Below are positions 30,367 through 37,668 of a DNA stretch of 37,668 nucleotides, piece after piece (positions within the stretch are counted from its first letter, which is position 1; each line of letters opens with the position of its first letter). The DNA is from Chloroflexota bacterium. Its GTDB lineage: Bacteria; Chloroflexota; Limnocylindria; Limnocylindrales; CSP1-4. The translations under genes were made by a program, and so were the position numbers. The notes below the pieces were generated by a model. The model did no database searches. It worked only from the letters and a program-made list of their open reading frames with translations, and was not told where the DNA came from. Where the stretch lies: contig JAJYMP010000081.1 of assembly GCA_021786915.1 (NCBI GenBank), positions 1 through 37,668 of the forward strand, given 5' to 3'.

Positions 30367-30879
30367 GTGGCAAACCTCAACGAGCGTGCCGTCTTGGCGC
30401 GCGTTCCCTCTCTCGCGTCTGAACCCCTGATGGTGGTCGGTCGTCGCCTTCCCGTCACGGTCTCCCCGGGCACGTCCATCGCGGACTGCCTACGTGCGAT
30501 CCAGCGGACCGGCACCGGCGATTCCGTGTTCGTGACCGATGACGGCGGGCGCCTCCTCGGCGTCCTGACTGAGCGTGACATCTTCGGCCGGCTGGTCGGG
30601 CCGGACGTCGCACCCGCGGTGGACCTGGACGCCACCGTCGAGACCTACATGACCACAAGCCCGCACACGCTCCGCCTCGCGCAGACGGTGCGGGACGCGC
30701 TGGAGCTCATGCAGTCGGGCCGCTACCGGAACGTGCCGGTCGTGGACGACGACCATCGGCTGGTGGGCGTGGTGCGCCAGGTGGACATCCTCAAGTTCTT
30801 CGCGGAATCCTTCCCCGAGGAGCTGCTCAATCTCCCTCCCCGACCGCATCAGCGCATGGAGCAGGCCGAAGGCGGATGA
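30367..30879 (+). CDS. CBS-domain pair protein, first gene of the Kor operon
   Basis: The 170-residue protein is two CBS motifs and little else. The first spans about 28-78 (ADCLRAIQRTGTGDSVFVTD, then LGVLTERDIFGRLV). The second spans about 92-142 (TVRDALELMQSGRYRNVPVV, then LVGVVRQVDILKFF). CBS pairs bind adenine nucleotides or SAM and report energy state to partner enzymes. Its ATGA overlap with korA suggests it works with, or on, the oxidoreductase. A second CBS protein follows korB. There is no attached catalytic or DNA-binding domain. Confidence 0.88.
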   Translation: MANLNERAVLARVPSLASEPLMVVGRRLPVTVSPGTSIADCLRAIQRTGTGDSVFVTDDGGRLLGVLTERDIFGRLVGPDVAPAVDLDATVETYMTTSPHTLRLAQTVRDALELMQSGRYRNVPVVDDDHRLVGVVRQVDILKFFAESFPEELLNLPPRPHQRMEQAEGG

Positions 30880-32738
30880 CAACGACTGTGCAGGGCCCGG
30901 AGCGCGATTCCCTCGAGCTCGACCGGGTCACCATCCGGTTTGCCGGCGATTCCGGCGACGGCATGCAGCTGACGGGCACGCAGTTCACGCGCACGGCGGC
31001 GGTGTTCGGCAACGACATCAGCACCTTCCCGGACTACCCGGCCGAGATCCGCGCCCCCGCGGGCTCGCTGCCCGGCGTGTCGGGCTTCCAGATCAGCTTC
31101 TCGGCGTCGGACATCCACACCCCGGGTGACGCGCCGGACGTGCTGGTCGCGATGAACCCGGCGGCGCTCAAGACCAACGTGGCTGACCTCCCGCCCGGCG
31201 GCGCCCTCATCGTCAACAGCGACGCGTTCACACCCTCGAACCTGTCGAAGGCCGCCTACACGTCGAACCCGCTGACCGACGGCACGCTCAAGCAGTACAA
31301 GCTGTTCCAGATCCCCATCAGCACCCTCAACGCGCGGGCGCTCGAGGGGCTGGACATGACCAGCAAGCAGGTCGACCTGACGAAGAACTTCTTCGCCCTG
31401 GGCCTGATGTTCTGGCTCTACGAGCGGTCGATGGAGCCCACGCTCAAGTGGATCGACCAGAAGTTCGGCGCACGCCCGATCCTGGCCGAGGCCAACCGTC
31501 GTGCCCTGCATGCCGGCTACGCGTTCGGCGACACGACCGAGATGTTCCACCAGACCTACTCGGTCCCCAAGGCGAAGCTGCCGCCCGGCACCTACCGGAA
31601 CATCACCGGCAACGAGGCGACTGCGCTGGGCTTCCTGGCCGCGGCGCACGCCGCGAAGCGCCCGCTGTTCTACGGCTCGTACCCCATCACGCCGGCCTCG
31701 GACATCCTCCACCAGCTCTCGGCGTACAAGAGCTTCGGGGTCAAGACCTTCCAGGCCGAGGACGAGATCGCGGCCATCGGCGCCACCATCGGGGCGGCGT
31801 ACGGCGGGTCGCTGGCCCTCACCGGCACGTCCGGCCCGGGCGTCGCGCTCAAGACCGAGGCGATGGGCCTCGCGGTCATGACCGAACTGCCGATCGTGAT
31901 CGTCAACGTCCAGCGCGCCGGCCCCTCCACGGGCCTCCCGACGAAGGTCGAGCAGGCAGACCTGTTCCAGGCCATCTTCGGGCGCAACGGCGAGGCGCCG
32001 ATGCCGGTCGTCGCGCCCGCCACGCCGGCCGAGTGCTTCACGTTCGCCGTCGAGGCCTCGCGCCTGGCGCTCAAGTACATGACCCCGGTGATGTACATCT
32101 CCGACGCGTTTGTGGGCAATGGCGCCGAGCCGTGGCGCGTGCCGTCGGTCGACGACCTGCCCGACATCTCCGTCCCCAATGCGGTCAAGGGCGAGGGCAC
32201 GTTCCTCCCCTACGGCCGGGACCCAGACACGCTCTCCCGCCCGTGGGCCCTCCCCGGCACGCCGGGGCTCGAGCACCGCATCGGCGGCCTCGAGAAGCTC
32301 CACGGCCTGGGCACCGTCTCGTACGACGCCGACAACCACCACCGCATGACCGTGCTGCGCCGCGACAAGGTGGCCGGCATCGCCCGCGACATCCCGGACC
32401 TCGAGGTCTTCGGGCCCGAGCAGGGCGACCTGCTCATCCTGGGCTGGGGCTCCACGTACGGCGCGATCCGCAGCGCCGTCGAGCGCCTCCAGGCCGAGGG
32501 CAAGTCCGTGGCGCAGGCGCACCTGCGCTACCTGTTCCCGTTCCCGAAGAACACCGGGGACGTCCTGCGCAGCTACAAGACCGTGCTGGTGCCAGAGCTC
32601 AACCTCGGCCAGCTGTGGTTCGTGATCCGGGGCACCTACCTCGTCGACGCCGTCTCGTACGGCAAGGTGCGGGGCAAGCCGTTCCGGATCTCGGAGATCG
32701 TCGACGAGGCGAACCGCATCCTCGCCGAGCGGAGCTGA
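30876..32738 (+). CDS. korA: 2-oxoglutarate:ferredoxin oxidoreductase, fused gamma-alpha subunit
   Basis: The 620-residue protein is a gamma-alpha fusion. The gamma domain (1 to about 200) opens with VTIRFAGDSGDGMQLTGTQF and includes YPAEIRAPAGSLPGVSGFQI. The alpha domain (about 240-615) shows GNEATALGFLAAAH, YPITPASDI (269-277), FQAEDEIAAIGATIGAAYGG and SGPGVALKTEAMGLAV. With KorB it oxidatively decarboxylates 2-oxoglutarate (or a related 2-oxoacid) to acyl-CoA, reducing ferredoxin. Similarity of KorB to mycobacterial Kor suggests the oxygen-tolerant 2-oxoglutarate type. It overlaps the CBS gene by 4 nt and korB begins 3 nt after it. Confidence 0.93.
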   Translation: MTTTVQGPERDSLELDRVTIRFAGDSGDGMQLTGTQFTRTAAVFGNDISTFPDYPAEIRAPAGSLPGVSGFQISFSASDIHTPGDAPDVLVAMNPAALKTNVADLPPGGALIVNSDAFTPSNLSKAAYTSNPLTDGTLKQYKLFQIPISTLNARALEGLDMTSKQVDLTKNFFALGLMFWLYERSMEPTLKWIDQKFGARPILAEANRRALHAGYAFGDTTEMFHQTYSVPKAKLPPGTYRNITGNEATALGFLAAAHAAKRPLFYGSYPITPASDILHQLSAYKSFGVKTFQAEDEIAAIGATIGAAYGGSLALTGTSGPGVALKTEAMGLAVMTELPIVIVNVQRAGPSTGLPTKVEQADLFQAIFGRNGEAPMPVVAPATPAECFTFAVEASRLALKYMTPVMYISDAFVGNGAEPWRVPSVDDLPDISVPNAVKGEGTFLPYGRDPDTLSRPWALPGTPGLEHRIGGLEKLHGLGTVSYDADNHHRMTVLRRDKVAGIARDIPDLEVFGPEQGDLLILGWGSTYGAIRSAVERLQAEGKSVAQAHLRYLFPFPKNTGDVLRSYKTVLVPELNLGQLWFVIRGTYLVDAVSYGKVRGKPFRISEIVDEANRILAERS

Positions 32739-32741
32739 ACG

Positions 32742-33776
32742 ATGACCGACATGCTGACCCCCACCGAGCCCACCAAGCTCACCCGCAAGGACTTCGTCTC
32801 CGAGCAGGAGGTCCGGTGGTGCCCCGGGTGCGGGGACTACTCGATCCTCGCCCAGACCCAGAAGGTGATGCCCGACTTCGGGGTCCCGAAGGAGAACATC
32901 GTCTTCATCTCCGGCATCGGGTGCTCCGGCCGGCTGCCGTACTACATGAACACGTACGGCTTCCACTCGATCCACGGCCGCGCGCCCACCCTGGCCACCG
33001 GGCTCAAGACCGCGCGCCCCGACCTCATGGTCTGGGTGATCACGGGCGACGGCGACGCGCTGTCCATCGGGGGCAACCACTTCCTGCACTCGATGCGCCG
33101 GAACGTGGACTTCACGATGATCATGCACAACAACCGGATCTACGGCCTGACCAAGGGCCAGACCTCGCCAACCTCGGAGTTCGGCAAGCGGACCAAGTCC
33201 ACGCCGATGGGCTCCGTGGACCGGCCGGTCATGCCGCTGACCCTGGCGCTCGCCGCCGAGGCCACGTTCGTCGCCCGGACCGTGGACACCCACACCGAGC
33301 ACATGCAGCACACCCTCGAGGCGGCGGGGCGCCACCGCGGCGCGTCGTACATCGAGGTGCTCCAGAACTGCAACATCTTCAACGACGGTGCCTGGCGCGA
33401 GTTCACCGAGCGCGACGTGCGCGATGACCGGATGCTCGTCCTCGAGCACGGGAAGCCGCTCATCTTCGGCAAGGACCGCGACAAGGGCATCCGCCTCAAC
33501 GGGCTGCACCCCGAAGTGGTCACCATCGGCGAGGACGGCGCCACCGAGGCGGACCTGATGGTCCACGACCAGTACGCCGAGGACCCGTACGCAGCGCTGA
33601 TCCTGTCGCGCATGTTCTGGCCGGAGTACCCGGTACCGGTGGGCATCCTGCGCCAGGTGGACCGGCCAACTCATTCCGACCTGGTGGACGAGCAGATCGC
33701 CCAGGCGATCGCCAAGTCCGGACCCGGCGACCTCGCCAAGGCGCTGCTCGCCGGCGAGACCTGGACGGTGGAGTGA
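32742..33776 (+). CDS. korB: 2-oxoglutarate:ferredoxin oxidoreductase, beta subunit
   Basis: This 344-residue ThDP-binding subunit has the iron-sulfur ligands EVRWCPGCGDYSIL (Cys27 and Cys30), SGIGCSGR (Cys61) and a later Cys in EVLQNCNIFNDG. The ThDP/Mg motif is WVITGDGDALSIGGNH, followed by the NNRIYGLTKGQTSPTSE segment that is strongly conserved in actinobacterial KorB. YGFHSIHGRAPTLATGLK is also typical. It forms the catalytic centre with KorA. The last 60 residues, ending in LAKALLAGETWTVE, extend beyond some homologues. Confidence 0.95.
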   Translation: MTDMLTPTEPTKLTRKDFVSEQEVRWCPGCGDYSILAQTQKVMPDFGVPKENIVFISGIGCSGRLPYYMNTYGFHSIHGRAPTLATGLKTARPDLMVWVITGDGDALSIGGNHFLHSMRRNVDFTMIMHNNRIYGLTKGQTSPTSEFGKRTKSTPMGSVDRPVMPLTLALAAEATFVARTVDTHTEHMQHTLEAAGRHRGASYIEVLQNCNIFNDGAWREFTERDVRDDRMLVLEHGKPLIFGKDRDKGIRLNGLHPEVVTIGEDGATEADLMVHDQYAEDPYAALILSRMFWPEYPVPVGILRQVDRPTHSDLVDEQIAQAIAKSGPGDLAKALLAGETWTVE

Positions 33777-33780
33777 CCTG

Positions 33781-34281
33781 ATGCTGTGCCCCGTCTGCCG
33801 CTTCGACAACTTCGAGGGTGACGACAACTGCGCCAACTGCGGGGCGGACCTCGCCACCTCGGACATCCCCCAACCGGCACAGGACTTCCAGGACACGATC
33901 CTGGGCGACCACCTCGACCGGCTGGGGATGGGATCGCCCCAGACGGTCGACCCGCGCATGCCCGTCGCCGAGGCCATCCGCCAGATGCACGCGGCGAACA
34001 CCGACTGCCTGCTGGTGACCGAGGGCGGCAAGCTCGTCGGCATCTTCACGGACCGAGACGCGGTGGTGAAGGTGGCCGGCAAGCGCCAGGACGCATTCGA
34101 CGTCCGGGACTTCATGACGCCGGACCCGGTCGTCCTCCGGCATGACGACACGATCGCCGTCGCGATCCACAAGATGGCGATCGGCGAGTTCCGCCACATC
34201 CCCATCGTGGAGGACGGGCGGCCGATCGGCGTGGTGGCCGCGGCAGACCTGTTCCGTCACCTGGTCGAATCGCTCGGGTGA
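33781..34281 (+). CDS. Zinc-ribbon plus CBS-pair protein
   Basis: The 166-residue product opens with a rubredoxin-like zinc ribbon, MLCPVCRFDNFEGDDNCANC (Cys3, Cys6, Cys17 and Cys20). Two CBS motifs follow, at about 55-100 (VAEAIRQMHAANTDCLLVTE, then LVGIFTDRDAVVKVA) and 115-162 (TIAVAIHKMAIGEFRHIPIV, then IGVVAAADLFRHLV). It starts 4 nt after korB. With the CBS protein at 30367 it brackets korAB. A plausible reading is that it senses adenine nucleotides and adjusts the oxidoreductase or electron transfer to ferredoxin; no direct evidence exists. Confidence 0.87.
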   Translation: MLCPVCRFDNFEGDDNCANCGADLATSDIPQPAQDFQDTILGDHLDRLGMGSPQTVDPRMPVAEAIRQMHAANTDCLLVTEGGKLVGIFTDRDAVVKVAGKRQDAFDVRDFMTPDPVVLRHDDTIAVAIHKMAIGEFRHIPIVEDGRPIGVVAAADLFRHLVESLG

Positions 34282-34673
34282 CAGGCCGCCCGGTTGCGAC
34301 CGGGCCCAGGGTCGCGGTCCTCGCGGACGACCTGATCTGGGCGACGCGCCTCTCCGAGATCGTCCGACGGGCGGGCGGCGAGCCCGTGCGCCTGGCCTCG
34401 GCGGCCCTGCTCCGGGCTGCGCTCGGCACGCTTGAGGGGTGCATCGTGGACCTCACCGCGCGCTCGTACGACGGCCTGACGGCCGTGAACATCGCCGCCA
34501 TGGCGCACGTGCCCACCGTCGCGGTGGGGCAGCACGACGCAGCCGAGGAGCGGCGTGCCGCACGCGACGCGGGCGCGGCGCACGTCTACGCCTACCGGGC
34601 GCTGTTCGAGCACGGTGATCGCGACCTCGGCGGATGGGTGGCGGGGCTGCGCGGCGAGGAGGCCGGGCGATGA
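34278..34673 (+). CDS. Degenerate receiver-like (CheY-fold) protein
   Basis: The 131-residue product starts at GTG 34278, overlapping the previous stop. It alternates strands and helices as a receiver domain does: PRVAVLADDLIWATRLSEIV, then GCIVDLTARSYDGL and PTVAVGQHDAAEERRAARDA. Acidic residues Asp17 and Asp18 and a candidate phospho-Asp58 are in place. The conserved Lys after strand 5 is replaced (AAHVYAYRALF), and no kinase is nearby. It may be a pseudo-receiver acting by protein contact. Assignment is from fold pattern only. Confidence 0.6.
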   Translation: MTGRPVATGPRVAVLADDLIWATRLSEIVRRAGGEPVRLASAALLRAALGTLEGCIVDLTARSYDGLTAVNIAAMAHVPTVAVGQHDAAEERRAARDAGAAHVYAYRALFEHGDRDLGGWVAGLRGEEAGR

Positions 34674-35860
34674 CCGGCGGTTCTGCGGCTACGACTCTGA
34701 CGATCCCCGCAGAGCGGTTCGCCAGACGCCTCGCCATCGTGCAGAGGGCCGCGGCCGACGCCGGGCTCGACGCCCTGCTGGTCGGCGTGGGCGCAGACCT
34801 TCGATACCTGGCGGGGTACGCGGCCCTGCCCCTCGAGCGGCTGACGCTGCTCGTGGTGCCTGCGGCTCCCGGCTCGGCCCTGACGCTCATTGCCCCGCGC
34901 CTCGAGGCCACGCCGGCCCGGTCCTGCCCGGCGGCGACCACCGGGGCCGTCACGGTCGCGACCTGGGAGGAGACCGAGGACCCGATGGCGCTCGTCGCGT
35001 CGGTCCTGGCCGCTTCGACGGGCCGGGCCGCCGACGAGCTCGAGGCGGTCGCCGTGTCCGACGGCATGCGCGCGGCGTTCGTGCTCGGCCTCCAGCGCGT
35101 CCTGCCGGCGGCTCGGTTCTCGCTCGCCTCGAGCGTGATGCGCGGGCTGCGGATGCGCAAGGACGCCGACGAGGTGGCGCTCCTGCGCGAGGCGGCCCAT
35201 GCCGCGGACCGCGTGGTCGCGGCAATCGCCGCCGGCCCGCTCATCGGCCGCACCGAGGCCGACGTGGCGCGTGAGGTCCGCGAGCGCCTCGTCGCCGAGG
35301 GCCACGAGCAGGCCGAGTTCTGGATCGTCGCCTCCGGACCCAACAGCGCGTCGCCGCACCATGACGCCTCGGACCGCGTCCTGCGGGCCGGCGAGCCGGT
35401 GGTCATCGACATCGGCGGGCAACTGGGCGGCTACGGGTCGGACATCACGCGCACCATCTGGGTCGACGGCGGGGACACCGCGCGTGGCCCGGACCCCGAC
35501 TTCGCGCGCCTGTACGGCGTGCTGCGCGACGCCCAGGCTGCGGCCACCGCCGCGGTTCGGCCGGGCGTCGCTGCCGAGGCAATCGACGCGGTCGCGCGCG
35601 ACGCCATCGCCGCCGCGGGCTTCGGCCGGGACTTCATCCACCGGACCGGGCACGGCATCGGGCTCGAGGGGCACGAGGACCCGTACATCGTGGCCGGCAA
35701 CGGGGAGCCGCTCGACACGGCGATGGCGTTCAGCGTGGAACCCGGGATCTACCTCGAGGGGCGGTTCGGGGCGCGAATCGAAGACATCGTCATCTGCGGG
35801 GTCGACCGCCCGGACGTCCTCAACGAGATGACCCGCGAGCTGCTGGTGGTCCGCGGGTAG
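34670..35860 (+). CDS. Xaa-Pro aminopeptidase/dipeptidase (M24B)
   Basis: The 396-residue enzyme has an N-terminal creatinase-like domain (1 to about 165, GLDALLVGVGADLRYLAGYA) and a pita-bread metallopeptidase domain. The metal ligands are visible: VVIDIGGQLGGYGSDITRTI (two Asp), RTGHGIGLEGHEDPYI (His), FSVEPGIYLEG (Glu) and GARIEDIVI (Glu). It removes N-terminal residues before proline, or cleaves X-Pro dipeptides, in the cytoplasm. ATG 34670 overlaps the receiver-like gene stop (ATGA), and it ends the Kor operon. Proline released could feed the proline dehydrogenase encoded upstream, but that link is speculative. Confidence 0.92.
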   Translation: MTGGSAATTLTIPAERFARRLAIVQRAAADAGLDALLVGVGADLRYLAGYAALPLERLTLLVVPAAPGSALTLIAPRLEATPARSCPAATTGAVTVATWEETEDPMALVASVLAASTGRAADELEAVAVSDGMRAAFVLGLQRVLPAARFSLASSVMRGLRMRKDADEVALLREAAHAADRVVAAIAAGPLIGRTEADVAREVRERLVAEGHEQAEFWIVASGPNSASPHHDASDRVLRAGEPVVIDIGGQLGGYGSDITRTIWVDGGDTARGPDPDFARLYGVLRDAQAAATAAVRPGVAAEAIDAVARDAIAAAGFGRDFIHRTGHGIGLEGHEDPYIVAGNGEPLDTAMAFSVEPGIYLEGRFGARIEDIVICGVDRPDVLNEMTRELLVVRG

Positions 35861-35874
35861 GAGCGTGCCCACTC

Positions 35875-35898
35875 GGGCGCCACCCCGCGCAGGCGCCC
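35875..35898 (+). terminator. Hairpin between convergent operon ends
   Basis: GGGCGCC pairs with GGCGCCC around a 10-nt loop, and a second CGCTCGCG/CGCGAGCG hairpin follows at about 35914-35930. They lie between the peptidase stop and the end of the convergent lipoprotein gene. There is no T-run, so a factor-dependent or structural stop is more likely than a classic terminator. Confidence 0.35.
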
Positions 35899-35953
35899 AC
35901 GCGGAGGCGCCCCGCTCGCGCCGCGAGCGACAGGCCGGACCGTCGGACGACCG

Positions 35954-36496
35954 CTAGTCGCGCGTGACCGCGATCTTTGCCAGCGCGATCGCCGTCGCCT
36001 TGTCCTGCGCCGCGACGGTGAACTTGCCGTGCGCCCCGGTGACCCATACCTCGTAGAGACCGGGCGCCGCCATGACGACCGAAGCGTCGGTGCCGACGCC
36101 GCTGACGGGCTCCGGCGACGCGGTCAGCAGGACTTGCTGGCGATGGGCGGCCTCGGAGTCGTCGAACAGGGTGACGGTGGCGCCGACGATCGACGGGTTG
36201 CTGCCGAACTTCACGAGGTACTGGCACACGACCGCGTTGCCGTTTGCGTCCTTCTGCGTGTCGGTACTGTCGAATGTGGCGGGACCCTGCGGAAACGCGG
36301 CGGCCGCGATGTCGGCCTTCGTGAGTGCGGAACAGACGTCGCCCCCGAACTGTGTGCCCGAGGCACCCGCGGAGGCAGGGGCGGACGCGGCGACCCCGGA
36401 AGGCTGCACGGCTGATGTGGGCGCGGAGGACGTGCCCCCGCCACACGCAGCAAGGAGGAGGGCCGCGGCAACCGCGACGAGGGAGACGGGACGCAT
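35954..36496 (-). CDS. Putative lipoprotein of unknown function
   Basis: The 180-residue protein has a clear lipoprotein signal (RPVSLVAVAAALLLAAC, Cys18) and a Ser/Ala/Pro tether to about residue 48. A small secreted domain of about 130 residues follows. The domain holds two cysteines, in GGDVCSALTKADI (Cys55) and AVVCQYLVKFG (Cys91), probably disulfide-bonded. The layout resembles DUF3558-type actinobacterial lipoproteins, but I do not assign it. GAGG lies 6 nt before ATG 36496. It is convergent with the Kor operon. Confidence 0.72.
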   Translation of the reverse strand: MRPVSLVAVAAALLLAACGGGTSSAPTSAVQPSGVAASAPASAGASGTQFGGDVCSALTKADIAAAAFPQGPATFDSTDTQKDANGNAVVCQYLVKFGSNPSIVGATVTLFDDSEAAHRQQVLLTASPEPVSGVGTDASVVMAAPGLYEVWVTGAHGKFTVAAQDKATAIALAKIAVTRD

Positions 36497-36744
36497 GATG
36501 GACCTCGGGAAGCGGATCGCAGAGCGAAGCTGCGCCGGCGTGACGACCGGAGGATGACCTCGTCGGTCCGGGTCCCGGAAAGGCAACCCGCGCCATGGTA
36601 CTGCCCCAACAAGATCCAGGTCGTACGGGGGTAGGAGGCTCCGCCGCTCGTCTCGCAAGTGGGCGATCCTCCGCGCTCGCAGAGCCCGAGAGGTATCATC
36701 GCCGCAGCGGTCGAGGAACCACGGCCGCCCGACACGAGCCCACG

Positions 36745-36795
36745 ATGACGACCCCTCCCGCGCGGGTGAACCGCCCGCGGAACGAGCGCCGATGA
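36745..36795 (+). CDS. 16-residue leader peptide coupled to the 36792 gene
   Basis: ATG 36745 opens a frame coding MTTPPARVNRPRNERR, whose TGA overlaps the next ATG as ATGA (36792-36795). A -10-like TATCAT lies about 50 nt upstream (36694-36699). The peptide is basic and proline-containing. It has no clear ribosome binding site of its own. A coupling leader is the simplest view; alternatively, it is not translated. Confidence 0.3.
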   Translation: MTTPPARVNRPRNERR

Positions 36796-37370
36796 GCAGG
36801 CGCAGCCGGCACGGTCGGCGACCGCAGACGAACACGACCTCGCAGGAGCCCGAGTCGGAGGTCGTCGTCGACCGCCCGCGTGCCGCGACCGCCACCGTTC
36901 CGCCCGCCGACGAGCCGGTTGCTGGGGCCGGGACGGCTGCTCACGCAACCACCCAGCCGTTTCCGGCGCCTGCCCCGAGCGATCCTGCCGCAGATGCGGC
37001 CGCCTGGTCGGCCTCGCCGAATGGGCGGGTCGTCCCCACGGCCCCCGGCGATGCCGAGGCCCCCGCACCCGGGGATGGCGACGCGCTGCGGACCACCTGC
37101 ACGCAGGCCCAGCTCCGCCGGTTCATCAAGAGCCGACCCTGGATCCCCATGCACGAGCTGCGTCGCCGCTTCGGCATCTACGGCGGCGACGATGACGTGA
37201 CACCCGTCCGCGTCGCCGACGGGACGATCTTCCTGGGCCTGCCGGGCACCGAGGGCCGGATGCTCGGCGAGCTGATCAGCAGCGGCGACGTGGGCTACGA
37301 GCTGTCGCTTGACCCGGGCGCGCCGATCGTCGTCGGCGTCTACCCGATGCGCCCGGTGCCCCGCGGCTGA
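36792..37370 (+). CDS. Hypothetical protein with disordered N-terminus and small basic C-terminal domain
   Basis: The 192-residue product has about 95 residues of Pro/Ala/Asp-rich, probably disordered sequence. A compact domain follows from about 100: TTCTQAQLRRFIKSRPWIPM, ELRRRFGIYGGDDDVTPVRV, IFLGLPGTEGRMLGELISSG and DVGYELSLDPGAP. The first part, with a helix then RSRPW..MHELRRRFGI, looks like a short winged-helix or DNA-binding region, but no family is recognised. ATG 36792 overlaps the stop of the 16-residue leader frame. The gene stands alone between a divergent lipoprotein gene and the window end. Confidence 0.6.
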   Translation: MSRRSRHGRRPQTNTTSQEPESEVVVDRPRAATATVPPADEPVAGAGTAAHATTQPFPAPAPSDPAADAAAWSASPNGRVVPTAPGDAEAPAPGDGDALRTTCTQAQLRRFIKSRPWIPMHELRRRFGIYGGDDDVTPVRVADGTIFLGLPGTEGRMLGELISSGDVGYELSLDPGAPIVVGVYPMRPVPRG

Positions 37371-37668
37371 CGCTCCCTGGCCGTTCTCGGCCACGCCGCC
37401 GTTCGCTCGCCCTCGCATCTCCTCCCGGACGCAACCTGGACTGGGCGCTCTCGTGCTGCCATCGCCTGGCGATTCGGGGCGACTTTTCGAAAGGAACGAA
37501 CAGCGGGGCACTCGCGGACGGGCTTCGGGCAGCAGCGGCGGGTGCGTCGGTGCCGTTGGGGGTCGATTCGGGGCTCAGGAGCGCCAGTTGTTCGTCGGAA
37601 GGAATGCACTCCGCGCCCTCGGGGGGCAGAATCGGGCGGGCGGCGGGGCCGAAGCGGCAACGAACCTG
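37371..37668. other. No gene recognised
   Basis: The last 298 bases contain no reading frame with convincing coding character on either strand. A short palindrome, CTTTTCGAAAG, lies near 37483-37493. The stretch may be an intergenic region leading to a gene beyond the window. Confidence 0.4.

Noticed and set aside
30849..34205. A 1118-codon open frame on the minus strand opposite korAB
   Set aside because: It is a mirror of the GC-rich plus-strand codons. It has an Arg/Gly/His/Asp-rich composition and no family motifs, while the plus strand carries textbook KorA and KorB.

Overview
The window is GC-rich (roughly 70%) bacterial chromosome with tightly packed genes, frequent GTG starts and 4-nt ATGA/GTGA gene overlaps. 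The gene set suggests an aerobic, probably soil or freshwater member of the Chloroflexota, possibly the Limnocylindria/Ellin6529 group. The main reasons are an FMN riboswitch driving a RibXY-type riboflavin ABC transporter, a heme-copper oxidase maturation cluster, and a mycobacterial-like 2-oxoglutarate:ferredoxin oxidoreductase. This placement is an inference; a high-GC actinobacterium is the main alternative.

Layout. 1-560: the tail of a sugar kinase and a decayed methyltransferase. 600-3760: FMN riboswitch and a three-gene riboflavin uptake operon. 3940-5930: a short AIM24-like gene, tRNA-Lys, a DUF5658-like membrane protein, a LigB-type dioxygenase and a 17-residue hydrophobic peptide. 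5950-7300: an IS110-family (IS1111-like) insertion with a candidate 3' bridge-RNA region and an outward promoter half. 7380-12000: an XRE-cupin regulator coupled to an SDR, a class V aminotransferase, a small membrane protein and an MFS transporter. 12078-12345: a perfect palindrome, initiator tRNA-fMet and a hairpin terminator.

12399-17906: cytochrome oxidase block. On the minus strand lie ctaE, a small membrane protein, a degenerate cupredoxin, a TlpA-like lipoprotein, an ABC-2 exporter pair and SCO1; ctaG is divergent. 17917-21109: a DksA-like protein with a threonine dehydratase, a YHS protein, and a metal-transporter/Fur operon with a recognisable promoter and candidate operator. 21380-27855: a coupled micro-peptide pair, a blue-copper lipoprotein, a 7Fe ferredoxin, a cobalamin-binding-like protein, a zinc-ribbon methyltransferase, proC, a lysine-rich micro-peptide and proline dehydrogenase. 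28027-30181: a second SGKRW micro-peptide, a HpcH/HpaI aldolase and an EamA exporter. 30367-35860: a six-gene operon around korAB with two CBS-domain proteins, a degenerate receiver and an Xaa-Pro peptidase. 35954-37370: a lipoprotein and a hypothetical protein translated from an ATGA-coupled leader ORF.

Functional links. The ferredoxin at 22626 is a plausible electron partner for KorAB. SCO1, TlpA, CtaG and the cupredoxins fit copper delivery to the terminal oxidase. ProC and proline dehydrogenase run opposite directions of the proline/P5C pair.

The observations most worth following are: (i) two separate loci encoding 30-31-residue membrane peptides that both end in SGKRW and both run by a GTGA overlap into a tiny ORF ending in RRW; (ii) a -10-like hexamer placed exactly 6 nt before the start codon of eight genes, pointing to leaderless mRNAs; (iii) the IS1111-type element with its candidate guide RNA; and (iv) the Kor-CBS operon.
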